DNA from: an uncultured Lachnospiraceae bacterium
GTDB taxonomy: Bacteria; Bacillota; Clostridia; Lachnospirales; Lachnospiraceae
Assembly: GCA_910580015.1 (NCBI GenBank)
Contig: CAJTVT010000025.1
Coordinates: 1 to 42,105, forward strand
Length of the DNA stretch: 42,105 nucleotides
Direction: 5' to 3'
Position numbers and translations under genes: made by a program. The notes beneath the pieces were generated by a model, which was not told the DNA's origin, searched no databases, and saw only the letters and a list, made by a program, of their open reading frames with translations. Below, in pieces: positions 9,314 to 17,587 of this stretch. Position 1 is the first letter of the stretch. Each line of letters opens with the position of its first letter.

Positions 9314-10057
9314 CTACATTCCCATGCCGCCGTCTACATGAAGTACCTGCCCAGTAATATAGGAGGCATCCTCAGAAGCCAAAAAGCACACTGCCTTCGC
9401 CACTTCTTCCGCTTTTCCAAATCTCCCGAAAGGAATCTGGCTCTTTCCTGCTTCCACAGCAGACTCGGATAACTTCTCTGTCATATCTGTCTCTATAAAT
9501 CCTGGCGCAATGGCATTGACCCGAATCTCCCTGGAAGCAAGTTCTCTAGCTAATGACTTAGTCAGTCCAATCACTCCCGCTTTGGAAGCTGCATAATTGG
9601 TCTGCCCTGCATTTCCCATCACACCAGAGATAGAAGAAATATTGATAATGCTGCCAGATTTTTGCTTTAACATCTGACGAGCTGCGTACCTGCAAGTGTG
9701 AAAAGTTCCTTTCAAATTCGTGTCCAACACTGCATTAAAATCTTCTTCCTTCATCTTCAATATTAAATTATCTCTGGTAATTCCAGCATTATTTACCAAA
9801 ATATCCAATCGTCCTTGTTTTGCAATGATTTCTTTCATCATAGCTTCCACTGCGTCTGGGTCTGCCACACTGCATCCATAAGCCATGGCAGTTCCTCCCG
9901 CTGATTGGATTTCAGACACTGTCTGCTCTGCCGCTTCCTTTGACCCATTATAATTGACAACCACCATCGCACCTTGGGCAGCCAAAGCTTTGGCAATTTC
10001 TCTGCCAATTCCTCTAGAACCCCCAGTCACCAGTGCTGTCTTTCCCTCTAATCCCAT
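9314..10057 (-). CDS. fabG: 3-oxoacyl-[ACP] reductase
   Basis: This 247-residue short-chain dehydrogenase reduces 3-oxoacyl-ACP with NADPH. TGGSRGIG (residues 11-18) is the cofactor loop and NNAG follows at about 89-92. The catalytic Ser142, Tyr155 and Lys159 (SSISGVMGNAGQTNYAASK) are all present. The C-terminal ITGQVLHVDGGMGM is typical of FabG. A GGAGGGATCT leader precedes the ATG. It sits 12 bases after fabD in the operon. Confidence 0.97.
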   Translation of the reverse strand: MGLEGKTALVTGGSRGIGREIAKALAAQGAMVVVNYNGSKEAAEQTVSEIQSAGGTAMAYGCSVADPDAVEAMMKEIIAKQGRLDILVNNAGITRDNLILKMKEEDFNAVLDTNLKGTFHTCRYAARQMLKQKSGSIINISSISGVMGNAGQTNYAASKAGVIGLTKSLARELASREIRVNAIAPGFIETDMTEKLSESAVEAGKSQIPFGRFGKAEEVAKAVCFLASEDASYITGQVLHVDGGMGM

Positions 10058-10069
10058 AGATCCCTCCGA

Positions 10070-10990
10070 TTAATTCAAAACTTTCAATAGTTCTTCCATA
10101 TCTGCCACTGTCTCCACATGATGACATTCCATCTTAGGATTAATCTTTTTCAAAAATCCTGACAAAGTTTTCTTCGGGCCAATTTCAATAAATCCATCCA
10201 CGCCCTCAGCAATCATTCGTTCCACACTTTGCTGCCAGCGCACAGAAGAAGAGACCTGACGCTCCAGCAGTCCCTTTACTTCTTCTTTTTCCTGAACATA
10301 TTCTGCTGTCACATTTGATATGTAAGGCGTCTTGAGTTCTCCGATTTCCACATGAGCAAGCTCCTCTGCCAATTTCTTTCCTGCCCCTTCCAGCATTTTC
10401 GAATGAAATGGTCCACTGACTTTCAAAGGCATACACCGCTTGGCGCCAGCTTCTTTTAACGCCTGTGACGCCTTCTCTACTGCAAATTCCTCTCCACTGA
10501 TCACGGTCTGCCCTGGACAATTATAATTAGCAACGGTCACAATTCCTTCCGTCTGTGCACAGATCGCTTCAATTTGCTCATTTTCTAGCCCCATCACTGC
10601 TGTCATAGCTCCACCAGTAGGAACTGCTTCCTGCATAAACAGCCCACGCTTTACCACAAGCGCCAGAGCATCATATACAGACAAACCGCCAGAAGCTGTA
10701 ATTGCAGCATACTCACCAAGGCTTAATCCTGCATTCACACAAGAGGTAATTCCTTGTTCCTTCAGAACCTTTAAGATTGCAAGTTCTACTGTCAGCATGG
10801 CTACCTGTGTATATTTTGTAACATGAAGATCTTCATTTTCTTTAAAAATCAATTCACTCATAGACATGCCTGAAACTTTATCTGCAATGGCAAACACTTC
10901 CTTGGCACGATCATATGTTTCATAAAAATCTCTTCCCATTCCCGTATATTGAGCACCCTGCCCAGGGAACATAAATGCTATTTTATTCAT
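10070..10990 (-). CDS. fabD: Malonyl-CoA:ACP transacylase
   Basis: FabD loads malonyl groups from malonyl-CoA onto ACP. The 306-residue protein begins with the typical FMFPGQGAQYTGMG. It carries the nucleophile Ser90 in GLSLGEYAA and His196 in SGPFHSKML. The residue before the nucleophile is Leu where Escherichia coli FabD has His. The start codon has AAGGAG seven bases upstream and overlaps the end of fabK by eight bases, which suggests translational coupling. Confidence 0.96.
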   Translation of the reverse strand: MNKIAFMFPGQGAQYTGMGRDFYETYDRAKEVFAIADKVSGMSMSELIFKENEDLHVTKYTQVAMLTVELAILKVLKEQGITSCVNAGLSLGEYAAITASGGLSVYDALALVVKRGLFMQEAVPTGGAMTAVMGLENEQIEAICAQTEGIVTVANYNCPGQTVISGEEFAVEKASQALKEAGAKRCMPLKVSGPFHSKMLEGAGKKLAEELAHVEIGELKTPYISNVTAEYVQEKEEVKGLLERQVSSSVRWQQSVERMIAEGVDGFIEIGPKKTLSGFLKKINPKMECHHVETVADMEELLKVLN

Positions 10991-11918
10991 ACTTTGCTCC
11001 TTGCAACAAATCTGAGGCTTCCTTCATGATTTCTTCTATCATTTCCTGACAAGTCTGTTCCTTCTTGATTAAGCCTGCAATCTGTCCCGCCATAACTGTT
11101 CCATTTTTGACGTCTCCATCCATAACAGCGTTCCGAAGAGCTCCTACTGTCATCAGTTCCAATTCTTCAAAGGGAACCCCATCCTGCTCTTTCTTAAGAT
11201 ATTCCTTCGTCATCTGATTTCTAAGCTGGCGAATGGGATGTCCATGACTTCTTCCTGTCACTGCGGAATCAATATCCTTTGCTTTCAGAATACGCTCCTT
11301 ATAATTCTCATGACAGATAGATTCCTTTGCCACCACAAACCGAGTGCCAAGCTGCACCGCGGAAGCGCCCAGCATAAAGGCAGCAGCCATTCCTCTGCCA
11401 TCTCCAATTCCTCCTGCTGCAATCACCGGCACCTGAACCACATCCACCACCTGAGGAACCAGTGTCATCGTGGTAGCTGCTCCGATATGTCCACCAGACT
11501 CTGTGCCTTCTGCGATAACAGCGTCTGCACCACCTCGTTCCATCATTCTTGCCAGGGCTACACTCGCCACCACTGGAATCACTTTACTTCCGGCTGACTT
11601 CCACATTTCCATATATTTTCCAGGATTTCCGGCTCCTGTGGTAATTACAGGCACTTTCTCCTCCACCAACACCTTGGCTACCTCATCTGCATAAGGACTT
11701 AACAGCATGACATTTACCCCGATTGGCTTATCTGTAATCTCTCTTGCCTTACGGATTTCTTCTCGGACCCAATCTGCTGGAGCATTGGCAGCTCCAATAA
11801 TTCCAAGTCCTCCTGCCGCTGACACTGCTGCCGCCAGATGGTGTTCTGCAACCCATGCCATGCCGCCCTGAATAATCGGAACCTCTATCTGCAACAGTTC
11901 TGTAATCTTCGTCTTCAT
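10983..11918 (-). CDS. fabK: Enoyl-[ACP] reductase, FMN-dependent FabK type
   Basis: FabK reduces the enoyl-ACP double bond with NAD(P)H and FMN and replaces FabI in many Firmicutes. The 311-residue protein shows PIIQGGMAWVAEHHLAAAVS, AEGTESGGHIG and VPVIAAGGIGDGRGMAAAF, the FMN and phosphate-binding signatures. It lies three bases downstream of acpP and overlaps fabD by eight bases, as in streptococcal fab clusters. No FabI or FabL homologue is seen here. The ribosome-binding site is weak (AAGGTG). Confidence 0.95.
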   Translation of the reverse strand: MKTKITELLQIEVPIIQGGMAWVAEHHLAAAVSAAGGLGIIGAANAPADWVREEIRKAREITDKPIGVNVMLLSPYADEVAKVLVEEKVPVITTGAGNPGKYMEMWKSAGSKVIPVVASVALARMMERGGADAVIAEGTESGGHIGAATTMTLVPQVVDVVQVPVIAAGGIGDGRGMAAAFMLGASAVQLGTRFVVAKESICHENYKERILKAKDIDSAVTGRSHGHPIRQLRNQMTKEYLKKEQDGVPFEELELMTVGALRNAVMDGDVKNGTVMAGQIAGLIKKEQTCQEMIEEIMKEASDLLQGAKYE

Positions 11919-11921
11919 TAA

Positions 11922-12152
11922 TTATTCCACACCTTTTTCTTTCAAATATTCCATAACGTCACCAACTGTGACAAGCTTTTCCAAATCCTCAGAAGGTATC
12001 TCTACAGAATACTCGTCTTCCAGCGCCATAACCAGCTCAAATAAATCCAAGGAATCTGCTCCTAAATCTTCCTTAAAAGAGGTCTCCGCAGTGATCCCAT
12101 CTGCCTCTGTACTTAACTGCTCTGCAATAATTTCTTTCATTCTCTCCAACAT
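11922..12152 (-). CDS. acpP: Acyl carrier protein
   Basis: This 76-residue acidic protein carries growing acyl chains. The phosphopantetheine site is Ser34 in GADSLDLFELVMALED. An ideal AAAAAGGAG lies before the ATG. It is the first gene of the fab/acc operon, immediately downstream of a strong promoter that overlaps a palindrome, so its level and that of the downstream enzymes should respond to the same regulator. Confidence 0.97.
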   Translation of the reverse strand: MLERMKEIIAEQLSTEADGITAETSFKEDLGADSLDLFELVMALEDEYSVEIPSEDLEKLVTVGDVMEYLKEKGVE

Positions 12153-12179
12153 ATCTCAATCTCCTTTTTATCTTCAAAT

Positions 12180-12222
12180 ATTTTGATAACCAAAATATAT
12201 CACAAGTCATTTATCATGTCAA
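12180..12222 (-). promoter_or_regulatory. acpP-fab operon promoter with FabT-like operator
   Basis: On the minus strand TTGACA (12222-12217), a 17-base spacer and TATATT (12199-12194) form a near-ideal sigma-A promoter. The palindrome ATTTTG-ATAAC-CAAAAT (12180-12196) overlaps the -10 box and the start site. It resembles the TTTGA...TCAAA boxes bound by the MarR-family repressor FabT in streptococci. The regulator's identity is inference. Confidence 0.75.
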
Positions 12223-12486
12223 TAAAAACAGTAGAATTTTTTTCCTAATTATGTTATCCTATACTTAGGAAAAAAGCAGATACAACAGACAGTACACAAG
12301 CAAATGTATTCTCGGATTCTCTTAGTGTCTGATTTCGTGATAAGATTTTTTGTCAGATGTGCACACATCTATGAGACTACTTGGATGGTGCGTTGCTAAA
12401 TATCTTTGCATTTGGCGGAAATTCAACCATAAAAGCAGGTATAAGTAAGATTCCGAGAGCACATATGCAATAAAAGGGAGGCAACT
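12223..12486 (+). promoter_or_regulatory. Long structured leader upstream of the HD-GYP gene
   Basis: The gene-free stretch between acpP and the HD-GYP gene holds a possible plus-strand -10 box, TATACT at 12260-12265, with a poor -35. A leader of roughly 215 bases would follow. TCTCGGA (12310-12316) can pair with TCCGAGA (12452-12458), enclosing a hairpin AGATGT-GCAC-ACATCT (12355-12370). An 11-bp inverted repeat TTTTTTCCTAA/TTAGGAAAAAA (12238-12248 and 12265-12275) surrounds the promoter. I could not match it to a known riboswitch class. Confidence 0.4.
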
Positions 12487-13575
12487 ATGATTAAAACAGC
12501 GATAAAAGATTTGCTGCCAGGCACAGTCAATGCAATGCCTGTTTTCAGCAAAAGCGGACAAATGATACTTCCTGCCCATTCCCTTCTAACCTCGCAGCAG
12601 ATTTCCCGTTTGGAATTCTATGGTATTGAATGGGTAAATATTCAAGAGGAGCCCTCGGATGCAGAGCAAATAACCCCTCCTGAGCAGGAAGAATTTACTA
12701 CCTATTCTCAGAAACTGCGCAAAAGCAAAGAATTTCATATGTTTAAAGTTGATTACAATAAGAAAACAAATCTTTTGAAATCTTCTATCAATGACGTGAT
12801 TACCAAGAATGCAGATGTAGATTCTAATTCTCTGATTCAGCAGGTGAGCAGCCTCTATACGAATCATCTGACCTCACTGTCTGTATTCGATATGTTACAT
12901 AATATGCGCCAGATTGATGATTCTACGTTTGCCCACAGTGTAAATGTGGCATTAATATCACGTATGTTGGGGGGATGGCTCCATTTATCGGAGGATGATC
13001 TAGATATTTTAACGCTTGCAGGACTTCTTCATGATATCGGTAAATGTGTTATCAATACAAAGGTTCTACTAAAGCCTGGTCCTCTTACCCCTCTGGAGTA
13101 TGCTGAGGTAAAACGTCATCCAACAGCCGGAGCTAAACTTTTGGCTTCTCAGTCGCTTGACAGCCGTATTCAGGAAGCAGCACTTATGCATCATGAACGG
13201 TGCGATGGCAGCGGTTATCCTTCTGGACTACAGAGAACAGAGATCTCTGAATTTGCAAAAATCCTGGCAATCGCTGATGTATACGACGCCATGACTTCCA
13301 ATCGCTGTTACCGGAAGGGCTTATGTCCCTTTGAGGTGATCGCGACCTTTGAACGGGAAGGATTGGAAAAATATGAGACAGAGTACATTTTAACTTTCCT
13401 GACCCATATTATTGATTCCTATATGGGCAATTCTGTCCTGTTAAACGACGGTTCTATTGGAAATGTCCTTATGATCAATCAACGCCGACTGTCACGTCCG
13501 CTGATCCGTCTCACCAACAATGAATATATTGACCTGATGAAACGCCCAGATCTTCATATCCAGGCCATTATATAA
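12487..13575 (+). CDS. HD-GYP domain protein, probable cyclic-di-GMP phosphodiesterase
   Basis: This 362-residue protein carries an HD-GYP domain from about residue 140 to 310. The metal ligands are visible: His150, His182-Asp183 (LLHDIGK), His211, and HHERCDGSGYPSG (235-247), the full HHExxDGxGYP signature. Such enzymes hydrolyse c-di-GMP, lowering its level and so affecting motility and surface traits. Residues 1-135 form an N-terminal domain without an obvious receiver or membrane segment; a short C-terminal tail (about 320-362) looks like a small beta domain. GGGAGG precedes the ATG. DUF1292 follows 37 bases downstream. The long leader suggests RNA-level control. Confidence 0.92.
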   Translation: MIKTAIKDLLPGTVNAMPVFSKSGQMILPAHSLLTSQQISRLEFYGIEWVNIQEEPSDAEQITPPEQEEFTTYSQKLRKSKEFHMFKVDYNKKTNLLKSSINDVITKNADVDSNSLIQQVSSLYTNHLTSLSVFDMLHNMRQIDDSTFAHSVNVALISRMLGGWLHLSEDDLDILTLAGLLHDIGKCVINTKVLLKPGPLTPLEYAEVKRHPTAGAKLLASQSLDSRIQEAALMHHERCDGSGYPSGLQRTEISEFAKILAIADVYDAMTSNRCYRKGLCPFEVIATFEREGLEKYETEYILTFLTHIIDSYMGNSVLLNDGSIGNVLMINQRRLSRPLIRLTNNEYIDLMKRPDLHIQAII

Positions 13576-13612
13576 AAATGATACACAATCAGAAAGAACG
13601 AGGTAATAAAAT

Positions 13613-13954
13613 ATGAGTGATACCCCTAATACTGCTCCTCTCAGCAGCGTAGACGAGGACGATATGGATGATGTCCGTGTCACACTGTCCCTGGATGATG
13701 ATTCAGAAATCGAGTGCAAAATTCTCACCATTTTTGAATTAGATGATCAGGATTATATTGCTCTGCTGCCCTTAGATGAAAGTGGGGAAGAAAATCAAGA
13801 AGGAGAGGTATTTATCTACCGATTCTCTGAAGACTCGGAAGGAACTCCAAGCCTTGAAAATATTGACAGCGAGGAAGAATTCGAAGCTGTGGCCGAACGA
13901 TTCGACGAACTTCTGGACGAAGCCGAATGGGAGGCTCTCTTAGATGATGATTAA
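13613..13954 (+). CDS. DUF1292 (YrzB-type) acidic protein
   Basis: This 113-residue, strongly acidic protein fits DUF1292: the core FELDDQDYIALLPLD and the C-terminal EEEFEAVAERFDELLDE are typical. Its function is unknown. In many Firmicutes DUF1292 genes lie near ruvX and other conserved genes, but here it follows an HD-GYP gene, probably on the same message. The start has GAGG upstream. A bidirectional terminator ends the unit. Confidence 0.88.
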   Translation: MSDTPNTAPLSSVDEDDMDDVRVTLSLDDDSEIECKILTIFELDDQDYIALLPLDESGEENQEGEVFIYRFSEDSEGTPSLENIDSEEEFEAVAERFDELLDEAEWEALLDDD

Positions 13955-13973
13955 TATTTTCACACTCTGAATC

Positions 13974-14015
13974 AAAAAGAACATTCTCACCTGCAAAGGT
14001 TGGAATGTTCTTTTT
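13974..14015. terminator. Bidirectional Rho-independent terminator
   Basis: GAACATTC (13979-13986) pairs with GAATGTTC (14003-14010), with inner ACCT/AGGT pairing. The stem is flanked by AAAAA on the left and TTTTT on the right, so it can terminate both the DUF1292 transcript and the convergent gltX-helicase transcript. Confidence 0.9.
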
Positions 14016-14046
14016 CTATAAGCCACCCACAAAAATCTATCACAAA

Positions 14047-15909
14047 TTATGGGCCTTGCATTTCTGCTATAAATCTGGAGATATCTACTTCTCTCCCATT
14101 AAACTTCTTAACACTGTGAATATGAAGCTCCTGTTTTGCACGTGTAACCCCCACATAGAACATCCTTCGCTCCTCCTGAAGTTCTGCGTCCAAGACAGCT
14201 TTCTTATATGGCATCAAATCCTCATTTACATCCAAAATATGTACTACAGGATATTCCAATCCTTTCGCGCTGTGCAAGGTGGCAAGAGACACACAATCTG
14301 TCAACAGTTCCTGTTGCTGCTTCTGATTCTTAAGCTCCTTGGTATATTCCTCCATATGGGAAAACCAGGCATCAAACGTTGAAAATTCTTTTGCGCCATC
14401 TTGCAGCTCATCCAACACTTCCAACAACTGTTCTTTGTTGATCCTACGGGAACTGGCATATTCTTGGAGGAACCCTTCATACCCGATCCCCATACGAATA
14501 TAGTTTATCGCCGCATAAGGACCAAGCCTGCGAATCACTCGAAGATCCGCCTCCAATTGTTCAATCCGCTCAGCCACCCAATGTTGTTTTTTATCGTAAA
14601 AATAATCCGCCCATGCGACAAAATCCACCGTCTCATCCTCCACACTTTCCCTGGTAATATAACGATTGGGACGGTTCATGATTTTCAAAATATCCTTTCG
14701 GCTGTGATTTCCTCCTGCAAGCCGCACATATGTTAAAATATCGCGGGTAATCCAATGTTCATAGAGATTTGGAATATTATCACGGGTACGAAACGGAATG
14801 TTGTAAGCCATGAGCTGGGACATAAATAGCCTGGGCTGCGTATTGGTGCGAAATAACACCACACAGTCATTGTACGTTAATCCCCGTTTACAACAATCAA
14901 AAATATGGCGAACAATTGCGTTCCCCTCTTCCTGCTGTCCATTCCAGAGATGGTAATACACTCTGTTGTGATTGTCTGTCCCCTTTGGCATATAGATTTG
15001 CGGATCACTGGCATGGATTTTCTTTTCAAAACGCTGCGAATTATGGGAAATCAAGCGCAAAGATGACTCTACTACCTCTCTGGGACAACGATAATTCACA
15101 TCCAAAAGCACCCTTTTGGCTTCTGGGTATGATTTCTCAAATCCCAACATCAATTCTGGCTTAGCTCCCCGAAACCGATAAATGGACTGATCGTCATCTC
15201 CCACGGCAAACAGATTATCCTGTGGTCTGGCAAGCATTTTAATGATATCAAACTGGACCTTATTGATATCCTGAAATTCATCAATCAGAATATATTCAAA
15301 CTTCTGTTGCCACGCCGATAAAATATCTTTCCTTTGAGCCAGCAATTCCTGACAGTACACCAGCATATCATCAAAATCAATCAACCTGTGCGCACGCATC
15401 CGCTGTTCATACCCCTGGTAAATCTGTTCGAAAATCTCTTTGGCGCAATTTTTTGGATAATAATGTTCCAGCGAAATCCCTGTATTTTTCATCAAACCCA
15501 CTTCACCCAGCAGATCACCAATAAACTCATTTTCATCCTCATATTCCAAGCCCATCTTCTGGACAATCTCCTGCATAAATTGAAAACGCTGCTCTTCTCT
15601 TGCAATATTTCCGCTGTGAAAGCCATAGGCATGTTTTAGAATCTGAAAAAATACGGCATGAAACGTCCCAAAAGTGACTGGATATCTTTTCTGCCCCATC
15701 AGACGCCAAAACCGTTCCTTCATCTCGGCTGCCGCTGCCTTGGTAAATGTGATAACAAGAATATGACTGGGATCGACACCATGATTTTGAATGAGATACT
15801 TTGTTCGTTCTGTGATGACGGTAGTCTTGCCAGACCCCGGACCCGCCAATACTAGCATAGGTCCGGTAGTATGTCTGACTGCCTCCGTCTGAGACTGATT
15901 AAGACTCAT
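14047..15909 (-). CDS. UvrD/PcrA-type superfamily 1 DNA helicase
   Basis: This helicase of about 620 residues is shorter than PcrA or UvrD (about 720). It has all main SF1A motifs in order: GPGSGKTTVITERTKYL (Walker A), ILIDEFQDINKVQ (Walker B), GDDDQSIYRFRGA (motif III), NYRCPREV, LHSAKGLEYP (motif V) and FYVGVTRAKQEL (motif VI). It probably unwinds DNA in repair or recombination. The start at 15909 has AAGGA upstream at good spacing. A longer frame reaching 16014 only reads through the end of gltX. It lies four bases after gltX and is probably cotranscribed. The C-terminal region that binds RNA polymerase in PcrA appears to be absent. Confidence 0.9.
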   Translation of the reverse strand: MSLNQSQTEAVRHTTGPMLVLAGPGSGKTTVITERTKYLIQNHGVDPSHILVITFTKAAAAEMKERFWRLMGQKRYPVTFGTFHAVFFQILKHAYGFHSGNIAREEQRFQFMQEIVQKMGLEYEDENEFIGDLLGEVGLMKNTGISLEHYYPKNCAKEIFEQIYQGYEQRMRAHRLIDFDDMLVYCQELLAQRKDILSAWQQKFEYILIDEFQDINKVQFDIIKMLARPQDNLFAVGDDDQSIYRFRGAKPELMLGFEKSYPEAKRVLLDVNYRCPREVVESSLRLISHNSQRFEKKIHASDPQIYMPKGTDNHNRVYYHLWNGQQEEGNAIVRHIFDCCKRGLTYNDCVVLFRTNTQPRLFMSQLMAYNIPFRTRDNIPNLYEHWITRDILTYVRLAGGNHSRKDILKIMNRPNRYITRESVEDETVDFVAWADYFYDKKQHWVAERIEQLEADLRVIRRLGPYAAINYIRMGIGYEGFLQEYASSRRINKEQLLEVLDELQDGAKEFSTFDAWFSHMEEYTKELKNQKQQQELLTDCVSLATLHSAKGLEYPVVHILDVNEDLMPYKKAVLDAELQEERRMFYVGVTRAKQELHIHSVKKFNGREVDISRFIAEMQGP

Positions 15910-15913
15910 AGAT

Positions 15914-17386
15914 TTATTCCTTATTTGCCAAATCTGCGGTAAGCTTATCCACTGCTGTCCGCAGTCTTGACAAAGATTCTTCTTTTCCAAGCACTTCCAT
16001 AAGTTCTGTCGCACCTCCAGGCGTCATCTGCTTCCCTGAGACCGCAGTTCGCACTGGCCACATGGCATAGCCGTTTTTGCAACCCTTATCTGCCACATAG
16101 TTACAGAGTGTTTCATACAATGCGTCATTAGAATAATCTTCCTGATTCTCAAATATGGGAATCAACTCTTTCAAGACTTCCAAAGAAGATTCTGGTGTTG
16201 TCTTCATTTTCTTATGAGCATACATAGCACAGTCATACTCTGGCACTTCCTCAAAGAAATCAATGTGATCTGCAATATCTGGAAAAATCTCTATTCTGGT
16301 CTTTACCATTGCTGCAATTTTCTTCAGATCGTATTCTTTCGTCAAACATTTACGGATATAGGGCTCAGCCATCTCAAAGAATTTGTCAAAATCCATGGCT
16401 TTTAGATATTCCCCATTCATCCATTTCAGCTTTACAATATCAAATACTGCTGGGGACTTACTGATTCGATGATAGTCAAAATCTCGGATCAACTCTTCCA
16501 GGGTGAAGATCTCTCGATTCTCATCTGGACTCCATCCCAAAAGCGCAATATAATTCACCACTGCTTCTGTCAAAAATCCCTGTTCTATTAAATCTTCAAA
16601 GGAAGCATGTCCACTTCGCTTCGACAATTTCTTATGATTCTCATCTGTAATCAACGGCAGATGAATATACACTGGGGATTCCCAGCCAAAAGCGTCATAT
16701 AACCTCTGATATTTGGGGGAGGAAGACAGATATTCATTTCCACGTACCACATGCGTAATATTCATGGTATGGTCATCTACCACATTGGCAAAATTGTAGG
16801 TGGGATAACCGTCCGATTTGATCAAGATCATATCATCCAACTCCGCATTTTCCACTGTGATATCTCCATACAACTCGTCATGAAACGTTGTAGTCCCCTC
16901 TTTTGGAATATTCTGACGGATGACAAAAGGTGTTCCTGCGGCCAAGTTCGCCTCTATCTCCTCCTTGGACAGAGACAGACAGTGTTTGTCATACATCATA
17001 ATCTCTTTTCCTTCTACAATCTCGGTCTTCAAAGATTCCAGACGTTCCTTGTCACAGAAACAGTAATAAGCCTCTCCTCGTTCCACCAACTCCTTGGCAT
17101 ATTTCATATAAATTCCGCTCTTCATGCGCTCGCTCTGCACATAAGGACCATAGCCGCCGTCCCTGTCTGGGCCTTCATCATGTTTTAATCCCGCTTGATC
17201 CAAGGTACGGTAAATAATCTCTGTCGCACCCTCCACAAAACGTTCCTGATCGGTATCCTCAATTCGGAGCATAAACTCTCCTCCAGCATGTTTTGCAATC
17301 AGAAACTCATACAATGCAGACCGCAGATTTCCCACATGCATTTTACCTGTAGGACTTGGCGCATATCTTGTTCGTACTTTACTCAT
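15914..17386 (-). CDS. gltX: Glutamyl-tRNA synthetase
   Basis: This class I synthetase of about 490 residues charges tRNA-Glu. The HIGH-type motif is PSPTGKMHVGN and the KMSKS-type motif is KKLSKRSG (about 252-259). The ATG at 17386 has AGGAG seven bases upstream; the ATG six bases earlier is too close to that site. A promoter with -10 TATAAT (17420-17425) and -35 TTGTAA (17443-17448) lies upstream. The gene is intact, while a decayed 105-bp copy of its residues 110-146 occurs about 10 kb away at 27178-27282. Confidence 0.95.
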   Translation of the reverse strand: MSKVRTRYAPSPTGKMHVGNLRSALYEFLIAKHAGGEFMLRIEDTDQERFVEGATEIIYRTLDQAGLKHDEGPDRDGGYGPYVQSERMKSGIYMKYAKELVERGEAYYCFCDKERLESLKTEIVEGKEIMMYDKHCLSLSKEEIEANLAAGTPFVIRQNIPKEGTTTFHDELYGDITVENAELDDMILIKSDGYPTYNFANVVDDHTMNITHVVRGNEYLSSSPKYQRLYDAFGWESPVYIHLPLITDENHKKLSKRSGHASFEDLIEQGFLTEAVVNYIALLGWSPDENREIFTLEELIRDFDYHRISKSPAVFDIVKLKWMNGEYLKAMDFDKFFEMAEPYIRKCLTKEYDLKKIAAMVKTRIEIFPDIADHIDFFEEVPEYDCAMYAHKKMKTTPESSLEVLKELIPIFENQEDYSNDALYETLCNYVADKGCKNGYAMWPVRTAVSGKQMTPGGATELMEVLGKEESLSRLRTAVDKLTADLANKE

Positions 17387-17419
17387 TGTCATTCTCCTTT
17401 ACTTGCTTCACTTCTGCCT

Positions 17420-17448
17420 ATTATATACTACCAATCCAAAATTTACAA
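17420..17448 (-). promoter_or_regulatory. gltX promoter
   Basis: On the minus strand TTGTAA (17448-17443), a 17-base spacer and TATAAT (17425-17420) lie upstream of gltX. The -35 box is inside the 23-base sequence repeated at 27283-27305. Confidence 0.65.
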
Positions 17449-17458
17449 GCAAAAGCAA
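17436..17458. repeat. 23-base exact direct repeat, copy 1
   Basis: An exact 23-base match to 27283-27305 in the same orientation. This copy covers the gltX -35 region. With the gltX remnant next to copy 2, it marks both ends of the inserted seven-gene block. Confidence 0.85.
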
Positions 17459-17587
17459 GCACGGACAACTTTGACATTTAAATTTATATCTATTCCCATG
17501 AAACATAACGCTTTGTCTTTCAGCGCTGTCACTACTCTTATTGTCGGAAAAGACGAAATATACTACACAGCATACAAATTTACATCC

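Noticed and set aside
12310..12470. Known c-di-GMP riboswitch (class I or II)
   Set aside because: The conserved core sequences of these classes are not found; only a generic fold is visible.
15910..16014. 35-codon N-terminal extension of the helicase
   Set aside because: It reads gltX in another frame; the ATG at 15909 has AAGGA upstream and gives the usual N-terminus.
17480..17587. Terminator after the BCCT gene
   Set aside because: Only short palindromes such as CAGCGCTG are seen, with no stem followed by a T-run.
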